A stretch of 6,079 bases of DNA. It comes from an uncultured Sphingomonadaceae bacterium (GTDB lineage: Bacteria; Pseudomonadota; Alphaproteobacteria; Sphingomonadales; Sphingomonadaceae). The notes under the pieces are model-generated. The model was not told the DNA's origin, ran no database searches, and saw only the letters and a program-made list of their open reading frames with translations. The stretch spans positions 1 through 6,079 of the forward strand of contig CAMLKX010000119.1 in assembly GCA_946480515.1 (NCBI GenBank), read 5' to 3'. Each line of letters starts with the position of its first letter. The stretch's first letter is position 1. Position numbers and translations under genes: made by a program. Shown piece by piece: positions 1 through 6,079 of this stretch.

Positions 1-2
1 CC

Positions 3-107
3 CGCGCCATCGCCAAAGTGGCCTATATCTACGGCTTCCCGGTGGTCGACGACTATCGCATCCAGCACGCCTATTTCGTCGACACCAAGAACCCCGGATG
101 GGGACAG
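3..107 (+). CDS. DUF1254-type protein, internal fragment, broken at its 3' side
   Basis: The reading frame enters from the left edge and translates to a stretch containing AKVAYIYGFPVVDDYRIQHA and then YFVDTKNP. This resembles the N-terminal part of DUF1254 proteins, where a YIYG(F/Y)P motif is followed by a Y-R and an AYFVD-like block. These are often secreted proteins of unknown function, about 300-450 residues long. The family would normally continue with a PWNQI-like block, but the resemblance stops at about 93-105. From there the frame runs on to a stop at 366-368, yet it is only the antisense of a different gene (the minus-strand membrane protein starting at 314). The gene therefore lacks its 3' part in this window, and its start lies outside. 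Family assignment is by motif memory and moderately sure; the break is well supported by the change in coding character. Confidence 0.6.
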
Positions 108-314
108 CCGGTGCTGACGAAGATCATACCAATCCTGCCCCGCCAGCAGGGCCCGAACCTGGCTCATCCGAAGGTTGTCGTCAGTATCTCCAAGCGCGAA
201 TCCGTTGATGCGGCCCCAATGCTGGACAATCATCCAGACGGCCATTGCCAACCAGGCCAGCAGCACGATCAGCCGCCAATGGCGGTCGGCATAGGCCAGC
301 AGCTTTGCCGTCAT
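96..314 (-). CDS. GT-C-like integral membrane protein, 5' fragment only
   Basis: Read on the minus strand from an ATG at 314-312, the protein starts MTAKLLAYADRHWRL, followed by a hydrophobic helix at about residues 14-31 (LIVLLAWLAMAVWMIVQ). A first outer loop follows with GDTDDNLRMSQVRALLAGQD and then WYDLRQHRLSP. An acidic DxD-type motif just after the first membrane helix is typical of the GT-C superfamily (PMT/ArnT-like glycosyltransferases that use lipid-linked sugars), so a role in envelope glycosylation is inferred. The resemblance ends after about 70-73 residues. Downstream the frame stays open to the window edge, but it only reads the antisense of the DUF1254-like piece. The gene is thus cut off at the same junction. 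The start is divergent from the methyltransferase, 83 bases away. No strong Shine-Dalgarno is seen (AGGG directly before the ATG, a G run further up). Confidence 0.6.
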
Positions 315-385
315 CCCTGTTCGATGCCCCCGAAAATCCCGCTTCGCGGTCTAGCCGGTTGCGATTAAAGGGCAAGTCTCGGCGC

Positions 386-390
386 GGGGA
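386..390 (+). promoter_or_regulatory. Shine-Dalgarno site for the methyltransferase
   Basis: GGGGA stands 7 bases before the ATG at 398. It decides the start against the upstream extension of the same frame (to 245), which has no comparable site and overlaps a divergent gene. A GTG directly before the ATG (395-397) is possible but would leave a shorter spacer. Confidence 0.55.
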
Positions 391-397
391 ACTAGTG

Positions 398-1147
398 ATG
401 AGCGAACATGTCTATTCAGGTGATTTCTATACCTACATCGATGCGGGTTCGCGACGCTCAGCACGCGTGGTTGCCAAGATCCTTCTCGGGGAGATGCCAA
501 TCCGCAGTGTGCTCGATGTTGGCGCGGGTCACGGAGCCTGGGCAGCAGAGTGGCGGTCGCTGGGTGTCGATGATGTCACGGCCGTGGACGGCGACTATGT
601 TGACCGGGCTCAGTTGGCGATCCCCCCCGAATTCTTTGTTCCCCATGATCTGGCGACTTCGTTAGACCTTGGCCGTCGCTACGACTTGGTCCAATCGCTT
701 GAAGTTGCTGAGCATCTCCCTGACAGCAAGGCCGACCAGTTCGTCGACAACCTCGTGCGACATGGGGACGTCATCCTGTTCTCCGCGGCAGTTCCCCATC
801 AGGGGGGCGAGCATCATGTCAATGAACAGCCACCGGAATATTGGCGCAGGAAGTTTGCCGCGCGAGGCTATGCAGTGTTCGACTTCGTACGACCCGCTCT
901 GAGCACCACTCGCGATGTGATGCCGTGGTACCGCTTCAACAGCTATCTTTATGCGAATTCAGATGGCCAGACGCGGCTTTCGGACGCGATCCTCATGTGT
1001 CGGGTTGACGATCGCACGTCGCTCACGATCGGCGGGAATTTGCAGTGGGCATTGCGGCGGGCAGCGGTTCGTCTCATCCCGACGTCGCTGGTTAAGCCAG
1101 TCGCAATTGCTAAAGCCGCTGTCGAGGCGCGTTTTCGCAGCCGATGA
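398..1147 (+). CDS. Class I SAM-dependent methyltransferase
   Basis: A 249-residue protein with a Rossmann-fold methyltransferase core. Motif I is SVLDVGAGHGAW (residues 37-48), which binds S-adenosylmethionine. The acidic end of strand 2 is TAVDGD (61-66). A motif near YDLVQSLEVAEHLP (95-108) matches the strand 4 region of the Methyltransf_11/23 type. The substrate cannot be read from sequence; beside GtrA and glycosyltransferase genes, methylation of a sugar, lipid carrier or glycan is an inference. The C-terminal part (about 170-249) carries no motif I know. I chose the ATG at 398 because GGGGA lies 7 bases upstream and the fold begins soon after; the open frame extends upstream to 245, but that stretch is antisense to the membrane protein gene. 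It overlaps the next gene by 4 bases, so the two are probably translated together. Cytoplasmic; no membrane segment or signal peptide. Confidence 0.88.
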   Translation: MSEHVYSGDFYTYIDAGSRRSARVVAKILLGEMPIRSVLDVGAGHGAWAAEWRSLGVDDVTAVDGDYVDRAQLAIPPEFFVPHDLATSLDLGRRYDLVQSLEVAEHLPDSKADQFVDNLVRHGDVILFSAAVPHQGGEHHVNEQPPEYWRRKFAARGYAVFDFVRPALSTTRDVMPWYRFNSYLYANSDGQTRLSDAILMCRVDDRTSLTIGGNLQWALRRAAVRLIPTSLVKPVAIAKAAVEARFRSR

Positions 1148-1554
1148 TCAACATCCGTGATCCGGAGCAGCGCGCAACCGTTCTGCAGTTCGCCCGCTAT
1201 GGAGTGATTGGCCTGGCGATTACATTGCTGGGTCAGGCAATCTATCTTGGGCTGGCCGACCATGCAGGGGTGGCGCCTTTGACCGCCATCGCGATCGCCT
1301 GGATCGTCGGAGTGGGAGTCGGCTATTTCGCCCACGGCTCGATCAGCTTTCGGGGCCTTGGGGAGCGGTCCAATCACGCCGAGACCGGAGCCCGCTTTAT
1401 CGGTGTGAACCTCGCAGGCTATGCGATGAACAGCTTCTGGGTGTGGCTATTAGTTGAGCGGCTCGACGGCGCCACGTGGTGGCCGGTCGTGCCCAATCTC
1501 TTCCTAACTCCGCTGGTCACGTTCTTTCTGCACCGGCACTGGACTTTCCGCTGA
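1144..1554 (+). CDS. GtrA family membrane protein (putative lipid-linked sugar translocase)
   Basis: A 136-residue protein with four predicted membrane helices at about residues 14-37, 45-65, 83-104 and 113-130. It has the usual GtrA pattern: an N-terminal LQFARYGVIGL segment, a conserved middle loop (YFAHGSISFRG, 61-71) and the characteristic C-terminal end FFLHRHWTFR. Length and end fit the family (about 120-150 residues). GtrA-family proteins sit in the inner membrane and are thought to help move undecaprenyl-phosphate-linked sugars to the periplasmic side, working with GtrB-type glycosyltransferases. The ATG lies inside the last codons of the methyltransferase (ATGA overlap), so translation is probably coupled; the only SD-like GAGG is 17 bases upstream. 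The last 51 bases overlap the 3' end of the convergent glycosyltransferase gene. The family is clear; the specific sugar is not knowable here. Confidence 0.9.
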   Translation: MINIRDPEQRATVLQFARYGVIGLAITLLGQAIYLGLADHAGVAPLTAIAIAWIVGVGVGYFAHGSISFRGLGERSNHAETGARFIGVNLAGYAMNSFWVWLLVERLDGATWWPVVPNLFLTPLVTFFLHRHWTFR

Positions 1555-2517
1555 GGCGATAATCCCCAAGCGACCAGAGTTGGATGAACCGGCGATCTGA
1601 CGAACGATGTAAAGGGGTCGCTGTTTGGCCTGGCTGTAGAGACGGCCAATATATTCACCCATAAGCGCCAGGACAAACATCTGGACTGCACCAAGTGCGA
1701 CCACCACGAGCATCAGCGACGTCCACCCTTGGATGGTCTCGCCAGTGAGCCAACTCACGAAGATATAGGCAATGATTAAAACCGAGCCGATAGAAAGGGC
1801 CAAGCCGGCGTGGCTGGCGACCTTGAGCGGAGCCGAAGAGAAACCGGTCAGCGCGTCAAATGCGAACCTGACCATCTTCGAAAGGGGATATTTGGTTTCT
1901 CCGGCAAGGCGTTGGTCTCGGGCGTAGGCGAACGGCACCTGACGGAATCCGATCCAGGCGACCATCCCGCGAATGAACCGAGCCTGCTCCGGAAGGGACA
2001 GCAGAACGTCCAGGGCGCGCCGGGTCATGAGCCGGAAATCACCCGCGTCTAAAGGGATATCGACTTCCGTCATTCGCGACAGCAATCGGTAAAACGCGTG
2101 AGCAGTTGCTCGCTTGAATGGAGTTTCCCCGGTTCGGCTGGAGCGAACACCGTAGACCACGTCGGCGCTTTCCCTACGAAGTGTTTCAACCATTTCTCGA
2201 AGCAGCTCTGGCGGATCCTGGAGATCGGCGTCGATGATCAGGATCAATTGGCCGCGGCACAGGTCAAGGCCGGCCGTGAGTGCTAGCTGATGACCGTGAT
2301 TGCGAGACAGGTCGATTGCGACGACATTCGAATCTGAGGTTGCCAGCCGTTGCATGACGAGCCAGCTGGAATCGCGCGATCCGTCATTGACGAAGACGAG
2401 CTCATAATCAGATCCGACTACCTCGCGCGCCGCGTTGCTCAGGCGCTGATGAAGCGCCTCAAGGCAGGCTTCTTCATTGTAGCAAGGAACGACGATCGAC
2501 AGGTGTGGAGCGGTCAA
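1504..2517 (-). CDS. Family 2 glycosyltransferase, GtrB/DPM1-like, membrane anchored
   Basis: A 337-residue protein with an N-terminal GT-A domain: [11 protein letters not shown] (6-16), VNDGSRDSS (43-51) and IIDADLQDPPE (94-104) with the DxD-type metal and nucleotide-sugar site, then GDFRLM (159-164) and RLAGETKYPLSK (203-214). Two membrane helices follow at about 233-257 and 264-288, then EYIGRLYSQAKQRPLYIVRQ (288-307). This order is that of polyprenyl-phosphate glycosyltransferases (GtrB, DPM1-like), which transfer a sugar from a nucleotide sugar to undecaprenyl phosphate on the cytoplasmic side. The last 30 residues look unconserved. The start is a TTG at 2517-2515: the motif [11 protein letters not shown] must lie near the N-terminus, no ATG or GTG is available there, and AAGGAA sits 7 bases upstream. 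It overlaps the upstream membrane protein gene by 44 bases and the convergent GtrA gene by 51. The acceptor sugar is unknown. Confidence 0.92.
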   Translation of the reverse strand: MTAPHLSIVVPCYNEEACLEALHQRLSNAAREVVGSDYELVFVNDGSRDSSWLVMQRLATSDSNVVAIDLSRNHGHQLALTAGLDLCRGQLILIIDADLQDPPELLREMVETLRRESADVVYGVRSSRTGETPFKRATAHAFYRLLSRMTEVDIPLDAGDFRLMTRRALDVLLSLPEQARFIRGMVAWIGFRQVPFAYARDQRLAGETKYPLSKMVRFAFDALTGFSSAPLKVASHAGLALSIGSVLIIAYIFVSWLTGETIQGWTSLMLVVVALGAVQMFVLALMGEYIGRLYSQAKQRPLYIVRQIAGSSNSGRLGIIASAESPVPVQKERDQRS

Positions 2518-4066
2518 CCCAAGGTTCCTTCACGGCAGCATTCGGCGGTATCATGCGGTATAGCAAGGAGTTCCGCCCGCGCCAGATCAGTTGCGATTGG
2601 CGGACAGCAGGAAGCTTCGATTGATCGACATCGACTAACCAAAGATAATCAAATGCCGAGAACGGCAGGCGGCCGAGAGCTTCCCCGACTGAGCTCCACC
2701 CCTGGCGGGCGCAGGTACCGCGGATCTGCTGAGAAGGGTCGGCCTGGAACTCGCCTGCAGCCGGGTAGCGGACGTCCATCAGATTGGCGTCCTCAATATC
2801 CCATTGATCATTCGAAAACCCTTCACGCCGAACAATCACAATCGTACCGAGATGATCGTTCCGCTTCATCACCCAAGGCCAATCGCACTTCTGCTGAACC
2901 AGCGTGGCCACCCGCGCCCCACGCGGCACATGGTTGAGCGCCGCAAGAGCGGATTGTTGTTCGCTCGCCGCGATGGAAAAGCTCAAAGTATTACCGGCGA
3001 TGCGCAGCAGGTAGAACGCGACCCCAGCTGCCGCAAAGAAGCTGAGCACCTTGTATTCCGCATTTTCCTTGGGTCGAACCGCGAGCAGGGCGACCGCGAA
3101 AATGAACGGTGCCAGCCGCATGTCGGCATAGGCGGAACCAAAGATGATCCTCGGCAACAGCAAGAAAATCGCGACAAGCAGGAGCAAGGATACCGCGAGA
3201 TTTCGCGACAGCCGAAACGCCGATGACCGGATCAGCCCGCAGCCGAAGATAAATAGCGCCACCGCCATGGAGAGAATATCGAACGGCTGCCAACGATCGC
3301 GCAGCACGCTGACCAACGATATCAATTTGCTGGCGAGACCGAACCAGTCACCCGTCATCCCGCTACCGGTTTCGCTCCGCCAGACGACCATGAATAGCAG
3401 CGGAACGGTGAGCGGAAGCACCTGCACCACCGCCTGCCGCATTGCTCGCGGCCAGCTCCCGGTCCGGTCGTGGCGGTGGATTACCTCAGCCGAAAATGCG
3501 AGCAGCCCGAGCACGCCCCAGCCAAATGTATGGCTGATCCAAACAACGCAGGAAATCGGTACGAACAGGGCGGAGCGGAGCCGATATTTGCCGAACCGCT
3601 CGAGGCGCAACCAGAGCCCGAAAGCCAGGAAGCAAAGCGCCATGGACAGCGCGAAATTCACGAACCCATAGTTGAACGGATAGGCGTAGGCGAACGGCAG
3701 CGCGAACGCCGCGGTGGGCGTCAGGCGGCCGTGCACCTCTCGCGCTACCCACAAGAAGCCCGCCACCGTCAGCGGCGGAATGCTCATGACGATCAGCTTG
3801 ACCGCGGGTTCGAGCCCGATCGCCTTGCCTAGGGGGTAGACCAGCAGGTCGACCCCGAGGTTGCCGATGATAGCCCAGCGGAAATGATACCATTGATGGA
3901 GCGGCGAATCCGGACCCGCCAGCATGACGCGGTAACGGCCCATGTGACCCAGCAGGTCAACGAGCGGCGGGATTGGCGGATACAGCAGGGGGACAAAAGC
4001 GAGCAGGACCATCGCGACGGCAAAGCGCCGCGTCTCCCACCAGATTACGCCCCCTGGTTGACTCAA
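2474..4066 (-). CDS. Polytopic membrane protein, possible GT-C-type glycosyltransferase
   Basis: A 530-residue protein with roughly 9-11 hydrophobic helices between residues 14 and 365, then a soluble C-terminal domain of about 165 residues. After the first helix comes [13 protein letters not shown] (33-45), a D-x-x-x-H loop motif in the place where GT-C enzymes keep their catalytic acidic residue. Later loops include [11 protein letters not shown] (311-321). The C-terminal part ([14 protein letters not shown], 377-390, and FDYLWLVDV, 472-480) resembles the periplasmic tail of such proteins. I cannot name the family; GT-C membership is inferred from topology and the neighbouring GtrB-like gene. 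The TTG start (4066-4064) shares TTGA with the argG stop and has GGAGG 11 bases upstream (4082-4078). A later ATG at 4012 would begin inside the first helix and drop its positive flank, so I prefer TTG. The 3' end overlaps the next gene by 44 bases. Confidence 0.78.
   Translation of the reverse strand: MSQPGGVIWWETRRFAVAMVLLAFVPLLYPPIPPLVDLLGHMGRYRVMLAGPDSPLHQWYHFRWAIIGNLGVDLLVYPLGKAIGLEPAVKLIVMSIPPLTVAGFLWVAREVHGRLTPTAAFALPFAYAYPFNYGFVNFALSMALCFLAFGLWLRLERFGKYRLRSALFVPISCVVWISHTFGWGVLGLLAFSAEVIHRHDRTGSWPRAMRQAVVQVLPLTVPLLFMVVWRSETGSGMTGDWFGLASKLISLVSVLRDRWQPFDILSMAVALFIFGCGLIRSSAFRLSRNLAVSLLLLVAIFLLLPRIIFGSAYADMRLAPFIFAVALLAVRPKENAEYKVLSFFAAAGVAFYLLRIAGNTLSFSIAASEQQSALAALNHVPRGARVATLVQQKCDWPWVMKRNDHLGTIVIVRREGFSNDQWDIEDANLMDVRYPAAGEFQADPSQQIRGTCARQGWSSVGEALGRLPFSAFDYLWLVDVDQSKLPAVRQSQLIWRGRNSLLYRMIPPNAAVKEPWVDRSTPVDRRSLLQ
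2525..2530 (-). promoter_or_regulatory. Shine-Dalgarno site supporting a TTG start
   Basis: On the minus strand AAGGAA lies 7 bases before the TTG at 2517-2515. It lies inside the coding sequence of the upstream membrane protein. Together with the position of the glycosyltransferase motif, it supports TTG as the real start. Confidence 0.6.
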
Positions 4067-5283
4067 GCTTGCCCGCGCCTCCCCAGCAGCCGCAGCCTTA
4101 GCGCATTGAGCTTGATAAATCCTTCCGCGTCGCGCTGGTCATAAGCGCCGGCGTCGTCTTCGAACGTCACCACCCGCTCGGAATAGAGGCTGTTCGGCGA
4201 CCTGCGCCCGGTCACATGGACCGCGCCCTTGTAGAGCTTGAGCCGGACAGTGCCGCTGACCTTCGCCTGGCTATGGTCAATCGCTGCCTGCAGCATCTCA
4301 CGCTCTGGCGAGAACCAGAAACCGTTATAGACCAGCTCGGAATAGCGCGGCATCAGCTCATCCTTGAGGTGAGCCGCGCCGCGATCCAGCGTCAGCTGCT
4401 CGATCGCCCGATGGGCGGCGTGAAGGATGGTGCCGCCGGGTGTTTCATACATGCCGCGGCTCTTCATGCCGACGAACCGGTTCTCGACCAGGTCAAGCCG
4501 GCCGATGCCGTGGTTGCGTCCAAAGTCATTCAGCTTGGCGAGCAAAGTTGCGGGCGATAGACCCTCGCCATTGACCGCAACCGCATCGCCACGCTCAAAG
4601 TCGATGGTGATGATCTCCGGCTGGTTGGGAGCATCCTCGGGACTGACAGTACGCGAGTAGACATAGTCCGGCACCTCTTCCCACGGATCCTCGAGCACCT
4701 TGCCCTCCGACGAAGTGTGGAGAAGATTGGCATCGGTCGAGAACGGACTCTCACCGCGCTTGTCCTTCGGCACCGGAATCTGGTGCTTCTCGGCAAAGTC
4801 GATCAGCGCGGTGCGGCTGCCGAGGTCCCACTCCCGCCACGGAGCGATCACGTGGATGTCGGGCGCAAGCGCATAATAGCCGAGTTCGAACCGCACCTGG
4901 TCATTTCCCTTGCCTGTGGCACCGTGGGAGACCGCATCGGCTCCAACCTGGCGCGCGATCTCGATCTGGCGCTTGGCGATCAGCGGGCGGGCGATGGAGG
5001 TGCCGAGCAGATACAGGCCTTCGTAAAGCGCGTTGGCGCGCATCATCGGGAACACGAAGTCGCGAACGAACTCCTCACGCAGGTCATCGATGAAGATATG
5101 CTCGGGCTTCACGCCCATCAGTTCGGCCTTGTGGCGCGCCGGGCCGAGCTCCTCACCCTGGCCGAGGTCGGCGGTGAAGGTGACGACCTCACAGCGATAG
5201 TTCTGCTGGAGCCATTTCAGGATGACGCTGGTGTCGAGACCGCCCGAAAAGGCCAGCACGACGCGATTGATGTTCTGTGCCAT
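4063..5283 (-). CDS. argG: Argininosuccinate synthase
   Basis: A 406-residue cytoplasmic enzyme joining citrulline and aspartate, with ATP cleaved to AMP and pyrophosphate, to give argininosuccinate; it is the penultimate step of arginine synthesis. The N-terminal ATP pyrophosphatase loop is AFSGGLDTS (residues 11-19). Other family blocks are [17 protein letters not shown] (87-103), [15 protein letters not shown] (119-133) and [15 protein letters not shown] followed by LEDPW (181-201). Length matches the usual near 400 residues and nothing is missing. I chose the ATG at 5283-5281 because family members start about a dozen residues before the loop; the frame extends 18 codons upstream to a TTG at 5337, but that stretch looks non-coding. 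No clear Shine-Dalgarno is visible before the ATG, so a very short leader is possible. It is the first gene of a minus-strand run and its stop codon overlaps the next start. Confidence 0.97.
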   Translation of the reverse strand: MAQNINRVVLAFSGGLDTSVILKWLQQNYRCEVVTFTADLGQGEELGPARHKAELMGVKPEHIFIDDLREEFVRDFVFPMMRANALYEGLYLLGTSIARPLIAKRQIEIARQVGADAVSHGATGKGNDQVRFELGYYALAPDIHVIAPWREWDLGSRTALIDFAEKHQIPVPKDKRGESPFSTDANLLHTSSEGKVLEDPWEEVPDYVYSRTVSPEDAPNQPEIITIDFERGDAVAVNGEGLSPATLLAKLNDFGRNHGIGRLDLVENRFVGMKSRGMYETPGGTILHAAHRAIEQLTLDRGAAHLKDELMPRYSELVYNGFWFSPEREMLQAAIDHSQAKVSGTVRLKLYKGAVHVTGRRSPNSLYSERVVTFEDDAGAYDQRDAEGFIKLNALRLRLLGRRGQA

Positions 5284-5313
5284 GGCGCGGCCACTATGCG
5301 GGCGGCGCGGTGA

Positions 5314-5342
5314 GTTCAAGCGCGGGCCCCCGTTCAAGCGCG
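5314..5342. repeat. 11-base direct repeat upstream of argG
   Basis: GTTCAAGCGCG occurs at 5314-5324 and again at 5332-5342, 18 bases apart, in the 114-base gap between the divergent argG and EF-hand genes. On the argG strand each copy reads CGCGCTTGAAC, and its TTGAAC resembles a -35 element. A CATAGT at 5298-5293 could be a poor -10 with a 15-base spacer from the nearer copy, giving an almost leaderless argG message. The repeat is visible fact; its role as promoter or operator is a guess. Confidence 0.45.
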
Positions 5343-5385
5343 ATACAGCATGGTCCCGCTAACACCGAGCCATACCGAACAATTC

Positions 5386-5389
5386 GGAG
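5386..5389 (+). promoter_or_regulatory. Shine-Dalgarno site for the EF-hand gene
   Basis: GGAG lies 8 bases before the ATG at 5398. It favours this start over the in-frame ATG at 5350, which would put 16 polar residues before the signal peptide. Confidence 0.6.
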
Positions 5390-5397
5390 TTGAGTTT

Positions 5398-5955
5398 ATG
5401 AAGACCGCTATTCTGGCCGGAGTCACGGCCTTCGCAATCACTGCGGCGACGCTCGCAATTGCGCAGCCGGCGCCGAGCGGGGCGCAAGCACAGCAGCCGA
5501 CGAAGCACGGAATGAAGGCGCCTCAGACCCGTGCCGATGTGGCCGCCAAGGTGCGCAACCGGTTCACCGCCCTCGACACCAACAAGGATGGGTTCGTTAC
5601 CCGCCAGGAGAGCGAAGCCGCAATGGCCGCCCGCTTCAGCCAGCGCTTTGACCGGCTCGACAGCAACAAGGACGGTCAGATCAGCCGCGATGAATTCTCC
5701 GCGCGGCCCGAGCGGCGGGCTGAAGGACCGCGCGCCGGGCGTGGTCAGCGTGGTGGAGGTCGGATGGGATTTGCCGGGCGCATGTTCGACATGACGGACG
5801 CCAACAAGGACAGCCGCGTGTCGCTGCAGGAAGCGACTGATGCCGCCCTTCGCCACTTCGACATGGCCGACGCCAACAAGGACGGCACCGTGACTCCCGA
5901 GGAACGGCGCCAGATGTGGCACGCGCATCGCCAGCACACGCCCAAGGCTGGTTAA
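5398..5955 (+). CDS. Secreted EF-hand calcium-binding protein with four loops
   Basis: A 185-residue protein with a signal peptide (MKTAILAGVTAFAITAATLA, likely cut after A22 in AIA-Q), so it is exported to the periplasm or outside. Four 12-residue EF-hand loops follow: DTNKDGFVTRQE (60-71), DSNKDGQISRDE (88-99), DANKDSRVSLQE (134-145) and DANKDGTVTPEE (158-169). Each keeps acidic or polar ligands at 1, 3 and 5 and a glutamate at 12. Loop 3 has serine in place of the usual glycine at position 6. A linker rich in arginine and glycine (about 104-123) separates the two pairs. Proteins of this kind are common in sphingomonads and related bacteria and are thought to bind calcium, but their partners are mostly unknown. 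It is divergent from argG with its own Shine-Dalgarno site and ends in a terminator, so it is probably a single-gene transcript unrelated to arginine synthesis. Confidence 0.9.
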   Translation: MKTAILAGVTAFAITAATLAIAQPAPSGAQAQQPTKHGMKAPQTRADVAAKVRNRFTALDTNKDGFVTRQESEAAMAARFSQRFDRLDSNKDGQISRDEFSARPERRAEGPRAGRGQRGGGRMGFAGRMFDMTDANKDSRVSLQEATDAALRHFDMADANKDGTVTPEERRQMWHAHRQHTPKAG

Positions 5956-5968
5956 CCGACCCCCCGGT

Positions 5969-5986
5969 GCCGCCGGCTTCGGCGGC
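5969..5986 (+). other. GC-rich hairpin just after the EF-hand gene
   Basis: GCCGCCG and CGGCGGC pair perfectly around a GCTT loop, and the stem can extend by two pairs (one G-T). No T run follows, so it is more likely an RNA-stabilising 3' hairpin or part of a compound terminator than a terminator by itself. Confidence 0.4.
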
Positions 5987-5992
5987 GCAGCG

Positions 5993-6029
5993 CAGGCCCG
6001 GCCAACGTGCAACCCGGCCGGGCCTGTTT
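5993..6029 (+). terminator. Rho-independent terminator, possibly bidirectional
   Basis: CAGGCCCGGCC (5993-6003) pairs perfectly over 11 bases with GGCCGGGCCTG (6016-6026) around a 12-base loop and is followed by TTT, then a looser T-containing stretch to 6037. It lies 38 bases after the EF-hand stop codon. The T run is short, so efficiency is uncertain. If a minus-strand gene ends at 6032, the hairpin would serve both directions, although no T run exists on that side. Confidence 0.65.
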
Positions 6030-6031
6030 GC

Positions 6032-6079
6032 CTATTTGGCAGGCGCGGTCGCGAGATTGAGGCAGGCCCAAACAAGACC
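6032..6079 (-). CDS. Possible C-terminal end of a convergent gene
   Basis: On the minus strand one frame enters from the right edge as GLVWACLNLATAPAK and stops with TAG at 6034-6032, directly beside the terminator hairpin. A gene ending here would fit the convergent layout. Fifteen residues are too few to recognise a family, and other frames are also open, so this is only a tentative partial gene. Confidence 0.25.
   Translation of the reverse strand, partial: GLVWACLNLATAPAK

Noticed and set aside
108..368. Continuation of the DUF1254-like frame to its stop codon
   Set aside because: The residues after about 35 do not look like the family and are the complement of a hydrophobic membrane protein start.
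245..397. N-terminal extension of the methyltransferase
   Set aside because: The extra 51 residues are antisense to the GT-C-like gene for half their length, and a good Shine-Dalgarno site marks the ATG at 398.
315..397. Divergent promoter pair between the membrane protein and methyltransferase genes
   Set aside because: Promoters must exist nearby, but no -35 and -10 pair with proper spacing could be seen on either strand.
2350..2937. 195-codon open frame on the plus strand
   Set aside because: It covers parts of two solid minus-strand genes, is of low-complexity composition and has no recognisable domain.
4717..5313. 198-codon open frame on the plus strand
   Set aside because: It lies wholly antisense to argG, which is certain from its motifs, and shows no family motif; long antisense frames are common in high-GC genes.
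5284..5337. 18-codon upstream extension of argG
   Set aside because: It is proline- and arginine-rich, contains the direct repeat, and family members begin close to the ATP loop.
5359..6075. 238-codon open frame on the minus strand
   Set aside because: It is antisense to the EF-hand gene; its repeated LVGV-type segments are only the complement of the DxNKDG calcium loops.

Overview
The window looks like chromosomal DNA from an alphaproteobacterium, most likely a sphingomonad (Sphingomonadales). I base this on the high-GC codon use, the style of the argininosuccinate synthase, the short periplasmic EF-hand protein and the sphingomonad-like envelope glycosyltransferase genes. This placement is recognition by eye, not a database result. 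I see no rRNA, tRNA, CRISPR array, insertion sequence or phage gene.

Layout. The left edge (about 1-314) holds two broken genes running towards each other: a DUF1254-type piece on the plus strand and the 5' part of a GT-C-like membrane protein on the minus strand. Their recognisable parts meet near 93-108, so this is a rearrangement scar or an assembly join. On the plus strand follow a SAM-dependent methyltransferase (398-1147) and, sharing an ATGA with it, a small GtrA-family membrane protein (1144-1554). On the minus strand a three-gene run reads argG (5283-4063), a 530-residue polytopic membrane protein (4066-2474) and a GtrB/DPM1-type family 2 glycosyltransferase (2517-1504). Consecutive genes in this run overlap by 4 and 44 bases, and both downstream genes begin with TTG. 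The glycosyltransferase and GtrA converge and overlap by 51 bases at their 3' ends. Divergent from argG is a secreted four-EF-hand protein (5398-5955), followed by a strong hairpin terminator.

How the genes may work together. GtrB-type enzymes load a sugar onto undecaprenyl phosphate, GtrA-type proteins are thought to move the lipid-linked sugar across the inner membrane, and a polytopic GT-C-type transferase hands it to a surface glycan. All three kinds of protein are present here, so a three-part gtr-like envelope glycosylation module, split over two strands, is a reasonable inference. The 530-residue protein as the third component is the least certain step. ArgG is a housekeeping arginine-synthesis enzyme that may simply supply transcription to the downstream glycosylation genes. 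I do not see clear evidence of a wholly new system; the most unusual points are the left-edge junction and the split, overlapping gtr-like arrangement.
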